From assembly GCA_022393335.1 (NCBI GenBank), contig JAJEKB010000238.1:306630-370629 (forward strand): a stretch of DNA of 64,000 bases, read 5' to 3'. The stretch's first letter is position 1. Each line of letters opens with the position of its first letter. The DNA comes from Macrotrachela quadricornifera (taxonomy: Eukaryota; Rotifera; Eurotatoria; Philodinida; Philodinidae). The notes under the pieces were generated by a model. The model was not told the DNA's origin and did not search any database. It saw nothing but the letters and a program-made list of their open reading frames with translations. A program made the position numbers and the translations under genes. Positions 35,416 through 48,740 of the stretch are shown here, in pieces.

Positions 35416-36099
35416 AATAAAGAAAATTTTTTAACTTATTAAACAGAAAAATAAGAACTAAAAACATAGATTTTCCTAGGCACTAAATAAATAAATATTT
35501 ATATTTATGACCTTAGCAACTGGATAAATATGTATGTTTTTAGATTATACTTTCATTAAATCAATTTCATATTAATCTATCGACTCATAAACATTTGGCT
35601 AACTGCTAAGTTAATTTGTTTATCATTTTTTATATTCTAAACTGAAAATGAACAATAAATTATTTCCGAAAACAATTTGGATGATGTAAATAAGAAAGAA
35701 TTCATGTGTTCAATAATGTAATAATATTCTTATTCGCACATATATAAGTATATTTCACTAGTTATACCTAACAGTGTCCGACATGGGTCAATTTCTTGTC
35801 ATCCAAGTCGACCACTGATACCTAAGTTATCCTTCAAAAGAAATTGTATTCAATTTATATCAATAGCAAGATATAGTACACTTGTACGATTATACGATAT
35901 ATTATTTTATTAAATAAATAATTTAAACTAAATCCTTACAATAATGTATTAAGATAGATCAATCTATTCATCAAATATCAATGAATTATAACGAAACAAA
36001 ATATAAATAACTTATTAACTTATGACTTTGTAATATTTGTAAAAGAATATGAAAATAATAATTTAATGAATGTTATATATGATAGATATATTATTTGAT
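35416..36099. other. Intergenic, no gene seen
   Basis: 684 bp between the small hypothetical gene and RCAN, both on the minus strand. No coding or repeat structure supported. Confidence 0.4.
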
Positions 36100-37029
36100 T
36101 TAAGATATTAAGTTATCTCCATCACCTACAGTTTGTCTAATTTGTTGTTCATCTGGTACAAGAATAGCATCATGTAAAATCTGAGCACGTCGTTTAGCTT
36201 CAATAGTTATATATTTCTTATGTCCAAATTCATCAATAATAGGATTAATAATATCATCAAGATCATCATCAGTATCAGATGTATCTGAACATGGATGAAT
36301 AATAATTGCTGGAAGATGATTTCGTTTTGGAAGAATTTCAAGTGGTTCATTATGTTGTAATTTTGATAAAGCAAGAAATAAATCAAAATTTATTTCAGGT
36401 AATTCTTCATGTTTAGCAACCCAACCAATAGGTGGTGTTGTTGGTGGTGATTGCATATAAATACGTTCTTGTTTAGGTGGTTTAAGATATTTTATTGATG
36501 AAGAATTTTCTAATATATATGATATTTGAAGTTTTTTATTATGAAATTCTTTTCCATTCATATTTGTTTGTACTTGAAATGTTAATATTGGATCAGAAAA
36601 AGTTAGATAAATTTTTTGAAATTTATTTGAATAAGTTATAATTACTTCTGGATCAAATTCATGAAAAATACATTCAAATTCACATTGAATATTTTCATCA
36701 TTGAATAACTATTTGATAAATTTTTATATTTATATATATTTATTTAATCAAAATTTAATTACTTCTTCAGGTAATTGTGATACTTCAAGTTGACATGAAT
36801 TTTTTTCAATAATAGACATAGATGTTAAATTTTCATTCATTTCAAATGTTTTTAATTCAGATTTTATTGATGATTCATCAATATAATTAATATAATAATT
36901 ATTTATATCAATTTGTGAATTATCTCTATGAATATTAATTGATGAATTTGAAGTAGATAAGATTTCATTTTCAATAATTAATGTTGGATCATTAATAGAA
37001 ATATTTGTAGTTGTTATTCTTTCTACCAT
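36100..37029 (-). CDS. RCAN: Calcipressin (regulator of calcineurin)
   Basis: Two exons, 37029-36763 and 36708-36100, give 291 aa. A lineage-specific Ser/Asn/Ile-rich N-terminus of about 85 residues precedes an RRM-like fold (SQLPEE, FECIFHEFDPEVIITY, KIYLTFSDP). The signature follows: MQSPPTTPPIGWVAKHEELP, in which SPPxxPPxGW is the calcineurin-binding motif of calcipressins, then INFDLFLALSKLQ and PAIIIHPCSDTSD. It should bind and inhibit calcineurin, linking calcium signalling to NFAT-like dephosphorylation. The C-terminal part has an acidic run (DTDDDLDD). Confidence 0.9.
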
Positions 37030-38206
37030 ATTCTTATATGTGAATTGAACAAGAAAATAATGAGAATTTTTCTTTCATAGTAACTTCAATAAATAGCGCT
37101 ATTAATTTATATTATATAATAGAAATTATTTTGAAAAATTTTTATTAAGGTGCAATATGACACAGTAGATAAATAGAATATACATATTGAAGTTAGTTTT
37201 TAACTTTAATGTTTTTAGTAATTAGAAAATAGAAATTTTAGTTATTCAGTGAAGCCAATTTCGGTATCAGTACGTTGATTTTCAATATTTTAATTTTCTT
37301 ATTATTAGTCAAGATAGTCGATTCTGATCTCGAAGAGAATCTCATACTGTCTATTTCGATTCTTTTTAGTAAAAATTTAGATTTGGAAATATTTTCGAGA
37401 CGAATAACATAATCGTGTTCTTTATCTTTTAGTAATCATTGAAATCAACGAATTAGAAATTTATATAAAAAATTGATCTAATCAATAACAGAAAAAAACA
37501 TACTTCTCGCTTTTTTTAAGAAGAAGATACATATATTACTTTTAGTATAAAACTAAAATGTTTTGAGTGTTTCTTTATTAGTTATGTGGAGAATCCAGGG
37601 CGTATGTATCATTATATAAATAATAGTTGTGTTATGATAAAGCAGAGAATAAAATGCATATCTAGGATTCTAAAAAATAGCAAAAGTAGATCAAAAAGTA
37701 TTATCAAAATGAATGAATCTTACATTTGTTTTCTTATTTATATATATAGTCGAACAATCAATTGGATAATGACTTTTTGGATGTCATATCTATCGGAAAA
37801 CAATGGCGAACATCGAAGAAACCTTGAAAATTGTTTTCAGAGTACAAATTATCTATTCCTAGATTTGGTTTTTTTTTTTACAACATAAAAGTACCTATAT
37901 TAACGTAAATGTCAAACATGCTTATTTCCGACATAATTATTCAACAAAAGATAATATCATGTCATAGATTTATTGAAGCATATATTTACGAACTGTTGTC
38001 TTCCGTTATTAGTAATTCTATCATAATCAATATATAATTTATTTGCACAAAGTCTATTTAAATTTTAAATTATTGGTATCCACATACGATTTCCTGTTTC
38101 ATGAATGATAAATAGACAAGCCTTTTGTTTATATGTATGTCATTTTCTTTCGTGGTTTTTTTTTTTACTTCTATCGATTATAGAAAAGCATCTTTTTTAA
38201 AACAAA
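37030..38206. other. 1.2-kb divergent intergenic region
   Basis: Between RCAN (-) and a 7TM receptor gene (+). A 100-codon open stretch at 37586-37888 lacks an ATG at its head and any motif. Nothing else is supported. Confidence 0.4.
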
Positions 38207-39178
38207 ATGCCTCTTAATTCTACGGATATCGAAGATAACAATGGAGTTCATGCATTTGATCCACCTCTTTCAAAAATAATTAAATTTTGGCTTATATTAT
38301 TCGGTGAAATATTTTCTATGCCTTGTTATCTATTTTTAATTTATTATTTTTTGGCTCATAAAACCATGCGACAAGCTCTTTATAATCATGTTATTATAAT
38401 CAGTTTATTTATTGATTTTATTATTTTATCAGTAGATTTATCATGTCATTTAAGTTTTTTAAGATTAGGTTATCTTATACCATCAAATCCTGCTATTTGT
38501 TTAATATGGCAATTAACAGATTATGGATTATGGTATGGAGATTTATTTTTAAAATCATGGGCAGCAATAGAACGACATATTTTAATATTTCATTCAAATA
38601 TGACTAATACAATATGTAAACGTATATTTTTTCATTATCTTCCACTTATATTTGTTACATTTTACACACCAATTGTTTACATATATTTAATTTTTTTTTA
38701 TCCAGCTGAACATATATATGATTATACAATTTTAGTATGTAGTGGTCCTTATTATTATTATGATATTCCAGCATGGTTGATTTGGTATGAATCAATATTT
38801 CATTATGTTATACCAATATTCTTTATAATGATATTTAGTAATACACTTTTTATTCGAATAATTTTTCAAAAACGTCGTTTACGTACAGCTAGAGGATGGC
38901 GTCAATATAGAAAAATGACTGTACAATTATTATTCGTATCAATTATTTATCTTTTTGATTTACCTTATATTATTGTTACAATTGTACGATGGTCAGGATA
39001 TCCAGATTTTGGTACTGATGTTCAAGGACCTTATTTTTATTATGTTAATTATATTCCAATTATTCTTTTTCCATTTGCTATACTTGGAACATATCCAAAA
39101 TTATTACAAAATATTTTCTTTTGGAAAAAACAACAACGACATAATACTGTTTTTCCAAATATGACTATCAAAGAATGA
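38207..39178 (+). CDS. Rhodopsin-like 7TM receptor (orphan)
   Basis: An intronless gene of 323 aa. Seven hydrophobic segments are visible, at about residues 25-47, 60-80, 98-125, 140-165, 190-215, 238-260 and 275-297. TM3 ends in AAIERHILIF, an E-R-H version of the DRY motif, and an N-glycosylation site (NST) lies at residue 4. The third intracellular loop is short and basic (QKRRLRTARGWRQYRKM). No NPxxY motif is visible; PFAILGTYPK occupies TM7. Ligand unknown. Single-exon orphan receptors of this type are expanded in bdelloid rotifers. Confidence 0.75.
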   Translation: MPLNSTDIEDNNGVHAFDPPLSKIIKFWLILFGEIFSMPCYLFLIYYFLAHKTMRQALYNHVIIISLFIDFIILSVDLSCHLSFLRLGYLIPSNPAICLIWQLTDYGLWYGDLFLKSWAAIERHILIFHSNMTNTICKRIFFHYLPLIFVTFYTPIVYIYLIFFYPAEHIYDYTILVCSGPYYYYDIPAWLIWYESIFHYVIPIFFIMIFSNTLFIRIIFQKRRLRTARGWRQYRKMTVQLLFVSIIYLFDLPYIIVTIVRWSGYPDFGTDVQGPYFYYVNYIPIILFPFAILGTYPKLLQNIFFWKKQQRHNTVFPNMTIKE

Positions 39179-40272
39179 ATATTTTGAAGAATTTTATTTA
39201 AATTTAATAAAAACAATAAATTAAGTTCTGTTTATGAAACTAACTGAAGTTTTGATTAATTGAAAAAAAAACTATAGTCATCATATAGGCATAAAAACCT
39301 CATATTGTTCATGTAGAAAGATAATAATTCTTCTTACATCGAAGTCTTACAATGTTTATTAGATATATTATGCACATATCTATATGACTGTCTGTAAATA
39401 ATATTGTTAAATTTTTGATTCAATTATTTTTATTATTAGAGCATAAATATGTTTTATTTAAGTGATGATGAGAATATAGCAAACTAGAACGATGATCTAA
39501 CAGATTTATATATTAATCATTTACTCATTTAGCCAATGTTGAACAAATAGGAAATAATAATCACATCGTAGTTGTATTAAAGTCGAATGCGATATTCATC
39601 ATCCGTTTCTTTGACAAATCTTTCAACCATGCATTTACGACTAGTTTTTAGATGACATGCCTTCTACTATTTTCTTAACCGTTTTTGACGCTATTTCGTC
39701 GTGTACATCCAGACAAACTCTTGCTATTTATTATTGTAATTTTTCTGTCTGATAAATACATATATAAATGAAAAATAATCCATTTTTGTTTCGTTAAGAT
39801 CCTGTATTTAATAAAAGGGAATAATTTTATTTATAATTTGAAAATTTTTCAATATAAAATTTATTTTATTAATATTTACTTTTTAACTAAAACCTGCTAT
39901 TGGTTAAATGTGGTGCAATGAAAAGAACATAAAAACGAAATTCTCGGATGATTACAATAATAACAGGTAAGTTTATCAAAGGAAGTAGTCATGTTTGCGT
40001 GATAAATCTTACTGATGATGTTATTAAAGATGTGATTAAGTTTTTTTTTTCTTATTCATTATTATTTATAAATCCAGACGAAAAACTAAATCTTTCTAAA
40101 TGCGTACTTTCCTATATTAATAATCGATGATAAATGAAGGATGATTTAATCAACTAATAATAACATATAATTATTAAAGCGTCGAAAGATTCTATTTAGT
40201 TATCTTTTCTTTTTAGTACTATAGCTGTTATTCTCTATATAGCACCAAAAAAAAATAATACTATATAATATT
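39179..40272. other. 1.1-kb intergenic region, no gene seen
   Basis: Between the receptor and nicotinamidase genes, both on the plus strand. A 60-codon open stretch at 39948-40130 starts with an ATA-rich segment and has no support. Confidence 0.4.
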
Positions 40273-41282
40273 ATGTCTTTCTCATCGATATTCTTTTTAA
40301 TATTTTTAATTTTTTTAATTTTTAATAATTCATCAGGTAATAGTGATCAAATTCAAAAACAATTAGATAATATATCTGAACAATTAAATCGAGTTGAATT
40401 ACAACTTAATAATAGTGTTATTGAATTATTATATAAAATTAATGAAAGTAATTACAATATAATGAATTTAATTAAATCATCTCATACATTACCAACAAAG
40501 AGTAAGTTTTGTATTGTTTTATAACTTTAAAATAAAATATTTCTATAGATAATACTCAATCAATTAATGCTCTTATAATAATCGATGTACAAAATGATTT
40601 TATTAATGGAAGTATTGCACTGAAAAATGGTCCATCAAAACAGGATGGTGAAGAAGTTATTCCAGTTATAAATTCTCTTATTGATTCTATTAAATTTGAT
40701 GTAGTTGTATATAGTCTTGATTGGCATCCTGCTAATCATATATCTTTTTTCGATAATCTTTCACTTCGTTCACATTTACTTAGTAATGATTCAACACCTT
40801 TTAATGAACTTAAACTTTATTCAGCAGCAACATTTTCTTTAAATGGTCTTGATAATATGGAACAAAATCTATGGCCTAGACATTGTGTACAAAATACTTT
40901 TGGTGCTCAATTACATCCAGATTTAAAAAATCTTAATGAAAATAATACTGGAAATGCATCTGTTATTAATATATTTAAAGGAACAAAACCAGATATTGAT
41001 TCTTATTCAGCTTTTTGGGATAATTTTAAATTAAGTGAAACAAAATTAAATGATCATTTAAAAGAAAAAAATGTTAATCAAATATTTGTTGTTGGTTTAG
41101 CAACAGATTGGTGTGTATATTTCACAGCTATGCATGGATTAGAATATGGTTATAAAACATTTATTATTGAAGATGCATGTCGTGGAGTTGATGAAGACAT
41201 AATTAAAAATAGATTAAATAATTTTAAAGAGAAAAATGGTCATCTTATTCAATCAAAACAAGTGAAAGACTATATTAAATGA
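40273..41282 (+). CDS. Nicotinamidase/isochorismatase-family hydrolase with signal peptide
   Basis: Two exons, 40273-40501 and 40549-41282, give 320 aa. It would convert nicotinamide to nicotinate for NAD salvage. The catalytic triad reads Asp in IIDVQNDF, Lys in FKGTKPDIDSYSAF and Cys in GLATDWCVYFTA. The metal site is DWHPANH with Asp, His and His. The first exon adds an N-terminal signal peptide (residues 1-22) and a short Asn/Gln-rich coiled coil with several N-glycosylation sites, both absent from ordinary cytosolic nicotinamidases. Export or ER placement is therefore inferred; C. elegans PNC-1 also has a secreted form. Confidence 0.87.
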
Positions 41283-42795
41283 AATGCTTCTTTAGTTTTT
41301 TATAATTATTATTAAACATTTTATTTTTATTTAGTTTTATTTCTTTTCCCTTTTTATTGATTATTAATATTAATACTTATCTCTGAAGATGTATCGAATT
41401 TTTTTTTATCATATTTTGATTATGAAATGAAAATTTTCTATCATTGTTTATTATATATTCAAGAATTTTATATATTCATTATGTGAATTCAATGAAAATA
41501 TTGAATTGATCAAACAAATTATATTAAAAGTTCTAACTCTATAAAAATTCGAATAGTCTATTATTCTAAATGTAATGACGACATCTACATGAATTGCTAT
41601 GTAAAACATACTACAACTCTAATAAACATCTTATCAATACTCATCCAAATAGATTTGTCATTTATTTCAATAATTATATAATAAAAATTTTTATAATATA
41701 ATCTAACTAAAGCAAAATTCTTATCCTTCCTCGCTTGCATTCATAAAATGCTGATTCATAAATCGATCGATACAGAATGGTGTGATGATATACTTAAAAA
41801 CTAGTTGTAAAAGAATAAAAAATGATACAACTTTCGAATAATTCAGATGAATTTTATCGTCACAATTCAATAAATATAAATCAAAGTCATAGTCTATCAT
41901 CCAATACTATTGATCTAGTACTAACGAAAAAGTATATGAATTGAAAAACAAAATGTAACAGTTAATGATGAAAAGGTAGGCGAAGAAGAAAAGATTGATT
42001 AACATAGTAATAGATAAACTTATCGTCGAATGATAAGATGGACAGAGCAATTGCTTTTCTTTTTTTTTTTTCTTATAGGGCAACTCGTTGATTAGATATA
42101 TTCGATCTTCTAGAATATATCATCTATCAGATGAAGATTAATTATGTGTTGAAATATTTTATTCTTTTTTTGTTTTTGTTTTGCTTAGAAATACTTTTTT
42201 TTGTTACTCTGATTAGTAAATAGAACTAAAAGTCTGCTATATTTTAACGTATAATTAAATATATTCGACAATTTTAATTGACTAATCGATGATTAGAAAA
42301 AGAAAATATTACCTTAAAATTAACATCTTGAAACAATTACATTTGACAAGTATGTTGACAATCATATTTTATCTGTTTAATATCGAATTATTTTAATAAA
42401 TATTTCAATAATCGTTGTCTTCATCTTCTCTTCTTTTTTTTTTATTTCATTTTGATTTGTAGTTATTTCTCTGGAGACCTGTTATGTACAAACGATAGAT
42501 AGACATAAAGCAGTAGACTGCTGTCATCACTCATTCGATGACAATGATTGCTTTCTTCTTTTATTAGTTTCAGATAATGCGAGTGTATTCGAGAAAGAAA
42601 AAAAAGAAAAAAAAAACGAAGCATTAGCTTATTTTTTCCTATAAAAAGACTGTATCTATATTCCAATTTATTATTTCTTCGTTATTCTTCGATTATTTAG
42701 ACAAACATTCCTCGACTAAAAATCCAATATTTATCAATATAAACAACTGTTTTTCATTCTATTTCAAAGATAACAAAGACTACATAAGGTGTATT

Positions 42796-43930
42796 TGATG
42801 AATTATGATTAATTTTATATTATACATATTTATTATAAATTCATATGATAATTTATTTTATCGTTTTTATTCATCAAATAATAATGATATCATTGAAATA
42901 CAATTAATTAATAATTTAGACATATTTTAAACAATAATAAATGATAAATAATAATTTAGTTGGTTTGATAGTTTTGAATATATTATGAAAACAATTTATT
43001 ACATGATTAATCAATATATTTTATAGAATATTTTCATTGGAATGAATGTATTCTATATGGATTAATATTATATTTATAAGAAAGAAAAACTCAGATCAAT
43101 TTATAGATGAGGTATGTTTATAAGAAAATGAAATAATTTCCGATATGAGAAATTTTCTTTATTTAACTTGTTCACTATTATTGATGAATATATATGTCAA
43201 AATAATCGCTATGAAAGAACATTATTCATATATAAAATAGATCTACTTGTTAAATATCATTATCGAATTGATTGTCGATATTCTATTTAGTGTATCAGTC
43301 TATTTATGATCATATAGAAGATAAAATTAATCGAGATACAAATATACACTTTGTAGAATTAAGTTTTGAACGCTTTGTTCTTGAAAAATGTTTTTAATTC
43401 AATATTTCTTAATTATTTATTTATTTAGATATACTTCATCATAGAGTTTTTTGTCTTAATCGATAATGATAAACAAACAAAATTTAACAAATATATTAAT
43501 TATAAAAATAATGTTGATATAGTAAGTTAAATATTATTCATTTATTGAATCTTTTATCTTCGGTCTCTCGTGCATTGTTGTTGCATTGCATTCATGAATT
43601 TTAATCTATGCAATGGAAAGGACAGTGCAACAAGAAAGTGAAGACCTTTGACGAATAAATATATATTTAGAAATTTATAAAGAATTTATTTTATTTTATT
43701 TTATTTTTCAATGTATTCATTTTGTTTCAGGTTTAGTTACATAAATCAATACTTTTGTATATTTATCTGGTTTAAATTTATTGATAACTTAAACAAAAGA
43801 AGGTAAAACTTCAAATACAATTATGCAAAAGATAAATTCATATGTTATCTTTAATTTAGAGTTATTATTAAGCATTGATATTATTGGAAGACATTGGCTT
43901 TTTTATCATTATATGATTGGAAATAAATAG
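42796..43930 (+). pseudogene. Possible decayed multi-exon gene
   Basis: Several short open segments with gene-like codon use occur in sequence, separated by short AT-rich gaps ending in tttag-like acceptors. Examples: MINFILYIFIINSYDNLFYR near 42803, WFDSFEYIMKTIYYMI near 42963, an open stretch IIDEYICQNNRYERTLFIYK near 43175 and a stretch YQSIYDHIEDKINRDTNIHF near 43295. Stops and a frameshift break them up, so no continuous protein can be built. I do not recognise the family. It could also be a rapidly evolving gene with exons I have joined wrongly. Confidence 0.35.
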
Positions 43931-46312
43931 AAATGATGTATTTTCATCATTTACAATAAAAATAATTGTTCTATTGTTCAATATTTATCAAGACTTTTGA
44001 ATTTTTTTTGTTTTGTAAATTTAGAAAATAAATGTTAACATTTCCTATAATCAGTAATGATCCATGATAATATTTTATTACATTCTGATCCTAGAAGAAC
44101 ACAGAACAGCAGAATAGTTAGGCATCTTGTCTTCATCTCTGATTTTGAATTTATGCAAAAACTAAAAACAATAGATATTTTTCAATCATTAATAGTTCAT
44201 TTATGACTTAAAATAAGCACAAATGTTTTAAATACAATTGATTTGCAACGAAGGAATTATTTTAATAACTGAATTAACATGTAAACGTCTTAGGTACGTT
44301 AAGTCCACAGTCGAATATCCATCGAAATCCAATAAATATTCATCCATATCTAAGAAAGACAACGGAACATTTCGTGTTGGAACGTCAAGCTCACATTTTC
44401 CTATCTTGTCTACAAAACTTGTCTTTAACTTATTTGCGTACGAAGGACTGTGTATCTCAACTGCAAATGTCTATATAATTCATCCTCGCATATGACTCAT
44501 CTGTGTCATAGAAGCGATCTGAAAAACAGAATATAGGTCTCGCCAGTAATCGAAAAAGGTTGGTAGAATTCCATAGGAATTCGACAGTTGAAATTTTTAT
44601 ATATTCCAATGGTTGAATATTTGTCGGAATTCGATCATTCTGTCCTTTAGTGATTTTGCTATTGACGTCTAGTACGATTTCGGAAGATTCGATAGGATTC
44701 TTTATCAGATTTATTCATTTGGAAAGGCCTGTTGAAAACAGAATTGTGAAAGTCAAAATGAATATATATTTTCAAAAGTAATTACAAAATTATTCATGTG
44801 TATTCATTGTCAACTATCTGTAAATATTCTTTAATATTGACACAATAAAATGTATTTTATAAAATACTTTGTCTCTAGAAAAGAAATATTTGATTTAAAA
44901 AGTACTTTAATATAATAAATTTAAAAGAGATGTATCGCTTTTTTTCTTGTCTTTGTTTCGATTAGTATTTATATTTGAATTAGAATTCTTCTTTAATATA
45001 TGCCACAGAAAGTTTTTAATTGATTATTAAAAATTATTTTTTAAAACATGAAGAAATAGTAAACCCTTGGAAAGAAAGATTATTTGACATCACTCTTTTA
45101 ATGATCGAACGCTTGATTTTGATACGCCTTTTCTGGTATGATTTTGCTATTACTCATATTTTACACTAATCATCTACTATGAATGTATCCGATCTAATCG
45201 CAACAAGATTTTTGAAGAAGAGCATGATTTAGTTCGTTAATTCATACCGTATGAAAGCAAAACAAAAAAATACAATTAAGAATAAGTATATACAAAGTAG
45301 AGGAGTCAGACAAGTGAGAAAAAGTTCAAGTACAAAGTTAAATATCCATAATAAATTGTACGAGTTGTACTAAGTTAAAAATTTGTTGTGACTACACTTT
45401 GGTCATAGTCACGAAAGGTTTTGGAAAATTGATTACGATCGTGACCATAGGCCATAATGGTTACACCGATCTCTATCTAAAACTTCTAAGATCTTGAAAA
45501 GACCCTATAGATTTTCCAGATAGACTAGGTTGTTTATAGAATTGAAGGATTATTTAAAAAAGAATTCCTTTTCCATAGTCAACGAAGGATCGAATGCTCT
45601 AATAAACAAAACAGCAGTTCGCTAGAACGAACTATATTGAAAAAGAAAATTGCAAAAAATTTGACCGTTGCCATGAAAATCAGTTTTGAGTAAAACGGTA
45701 AACTCTTTTTTTTGCAATCTATCGACCTATCATTAGATATTAACATAAAATATGACGATATCATATATCATCGAGATAAATTGCCAGTATGTACGTAGTA
45801 CCACATACAACTAGTAGCAGATAGCAATTTCCACAGTTTTCTACGATTTTTATCTAATTTTTCCTGAAGATATAATCAAAGAAAACTTTAGAAGTTCGAA
45901 GTATTTTTCTTCAAAATCTTTCAAAGTTGAAAAGTTTTTTATAAATATTTAAAGTAGAGACCGTAGGCGATACTTCTATATGTTTATTTAAAAAAAAAGA
46001 ACAGTTTTATAACGAAAAATGACTTTCGGAAAGAGAGAGAGAGAGTGGTCTTAAAAGTATTTCTGATTTTTCAACAATTATCTCAAAAATTTCCTTTTGT
46101 ATTTGTTTTCTAAAATTTTTGTAATTTATGAAAGTACTAACATGCTATTCAAAGTTAACAGAAACATATTCACATATATTTATAGTTTTTTGTTCATTTA
46201 TTATAAAGCGATCTCGATCTAATTTATTTTACTGATTGATAATGATCATTCAAACATTTTCATATTATTAAAGATTACAATTACACCATTTACAAAAATA
46301 TAGATAAAAAAC

Positions 46313-46681
46313 AGATCACAAATAAATAGGTCGATCTCTGCTAACAAAGATTTATCGGTATCAACTATAATAGATGGATTTGCGACAAAAACTTCTTTAG
46401 AAATATCAATTAAAATAACTTTTATAGGAACAACTAATATAACATCGATTTTAATATCATTCTCAACCGTATATACTTTAATTGTATGGATTGATATTTA
46501 TACAGTTATTATTGAATTATGACTCGAGAATGTTTGTGGCGAAAAATCAATACCTTTATCTGATGATTCAGTAACCATAATTTCGTGATTAATAGAATTT
46601 GTAGGAGGTTGATAAATAACTAAAAAGTATTCAAAAACAAGTATATCTAACCAATGTGTAGGACCAATTTTTATTGATCTA
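46313..46681 (-). pseudogene. Possible decayed coding exon
   Basis: About 120 codons are open on the minus strand with a single in-frame TAA in the middle. They contain phrases such as THWLDILVFEYFLVIYQPP, NSINHEIMVTESSDKG and VVPIKVILIDISKEVFVANP. A ttttatag acceptor-like site comes just before. Codon choice is like that of true genes here. No family recognised and no start codon or partner exons found. Confidence 0.35.
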
Positions 46682-48740
46682 TAAAAATGTACATATTTAC
46701 CATTCGCTCACTGGCATAGCCGTACAATCATTCTATTACTAATATATATAATTACACACAAAATGAAAAATTACTATTTTGTACTTATAGTATATCAATA
46801 TATATATATATAAATTAAATTGAAAAGGTTTCGATCATAGATAGACAAAGTACACAAGAACTTTCTTATCATTCCTTGACTTTTACATAGAATAATTAAT
46901 GCCTATAAAAAAACAATCATATTCTTCTTATTTTCATACAAAAACAAATCGATTTGAATCAAGTGATTTACTTCTTGATACTATTTTTTATAATTTAGCC
47001 ATTAAAAAAAAGTATCATTTACGAGTGGACAAATTCTACCACAATAAAATGTAAGTTTGTACAATACATACAGTTTATACTATGGTTAAACTTTGATACT
47101 ATTTATTTTAGAACAGAAATCTTCTTCACTTATGGAGAGTTGGTAGGACAGTAATGGATAAAAATAAGCTATTTCTTTTATAAATGAATGTATTGTATGT
47201 TAGTTAAGAGATTCTTCATTTGAGTAGCAAAAGTTAAAATCTATCGTATTTATGATATTAATTTGAGTAATGATTTTATTAAAAATTTGATAAAAAATGA
47301 AGTTTTACTGGATTATAAACAAATGTATAGTGAAAATTCGAGTATTTAACTATTGAAAATAGTTCCTGCTTAGGTAAGAAACTTTTTATTTCAATGCAGC
47401 TCTTCGCCTTGTCCCTTCTTCTCTCTAGAGAATTGCAACCAGTGCTAGTTTCTGTGTACATGAAAATTTTCTATACTCTCTAAAGTCCATTATATCTACG
47501 TTTTTTCAGATCCTTGTGGGTACCACACTCTTAATACTTTCAACGAAATTATCTAATTTAAATCTGATATTTATGTCTAAAAAAAACGAATTGTTCTTGG
47601 TCAATTATTTTCATTCGGTAATTAACGTACTGTATATTTCTCAGGTGATCATGATGGTCACCTTATAGTAATCAGATTATTATTGGCTCTTATTCTCTTA
47701 GATACAATTCATTAGATCCAAACATTTTTCAAATATATACAGAGGTATAATTCTTAGAACGTTTTTATATCCTACTTCGACAGACTCTACGATGCATTCA
47801 CTGTTAATCTACATTTACAACAGACATAAATTCTTGATTATAATCGATTGATATATGTTCTTATTTCGTTAGAGAATGTTCTTTTTTGAAAAACAACCAT
47901 CAACTTAAAATATATATTTAAATAAGGAAATAAAAGAATTCTTTGCATTTTCTGTTTTCCTTATCGTTTGAAACAGGGCAAAAAACGATTGATTACTGTC
48001 ACCATTTTTTCATTCGTCCTTAAAATGAAAAAGTAAGTCAGTACAAAATATTCAATATATATCTGGGCAAAAAAAAAAGTAGAATATATTGATAGACCAT
48101 CATAATTTAAGCAAATAAATTCAACTTGAGTACTTTACAATGAAGATTATTTAACAAATAGAAAAGACAAGAATTTCGAAAGATTATTTTATTGTAGGTT
48201 GAATGAAGTAAAGTTATAAAATAATTGAAAATGACAAAGTAATTTCAATAGACAGAAAAATGTAACTTAAAAGCAATATATTCATATCTTTATTCTTATA
48301 CTAATGTAAAAGATACGTTTGAATAGACATTTATGATCTTTTAATCTTTTCGATTAGAATCATTTCAAAAGGTTAAAGATTATTGTCATAATCTTATGGA
48401 GAATTTTTCTTCATTAAGTAAGATAATCTATATTAAAAATAATAGTATGATTAGCTATCAAATTTGTGATTAATCTACTGCGAATAAAATAAAAAATTTC
48501 TATCGAGAAAGTATTATGACATTTTCAGGTGTTTATTATCGATTTTTTTTTTCATTTGATGAGAAAATAATTCATATGTTAATCAATAGGGATTCTATAA
48601 AATGCTTTGTATTATAAAATGTATCCGAAATATTTCTAGAAAACAAAAAACGAAATAGGTGTATTATTTATTATATGATTAACATGGCATACTGCTAATT
48701 ATTGCATGTCAATAACCAGTTAAAATTCTTACATATTTTT

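Larger units (their letters stand above)
41283..48740. other. 7.4-kb gene-poor region
   Basis: No intact gene is visible in either strand over 7.4 kb, in a window where genes otherwise sit 0.3-1.3 kb apart. Two decayed coding stretches (42796-43925 and 46313-46681) are listed separately. Small palindromes occur near 43565-43650, 45385-45410 and 45612-45630, and a (ga)n run at 46032. The rest is plain AT-rich DNA. Confidence 0.6.

Noticed and set aside
37586..37888. 100-codon plus-strand frame between RCAN and the receptor gene
   Set aside because: It starts at GTG, has no similarity I can name and lies in otherwise noncoding AT-rich DNA.
44238..44495. 85-codon plus-strand frame in the gene-poor region
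   Set aside because: It starts at ATT/ATG-poor sequence with no splice sites and no motif; its composition is not like that of the true genes here.
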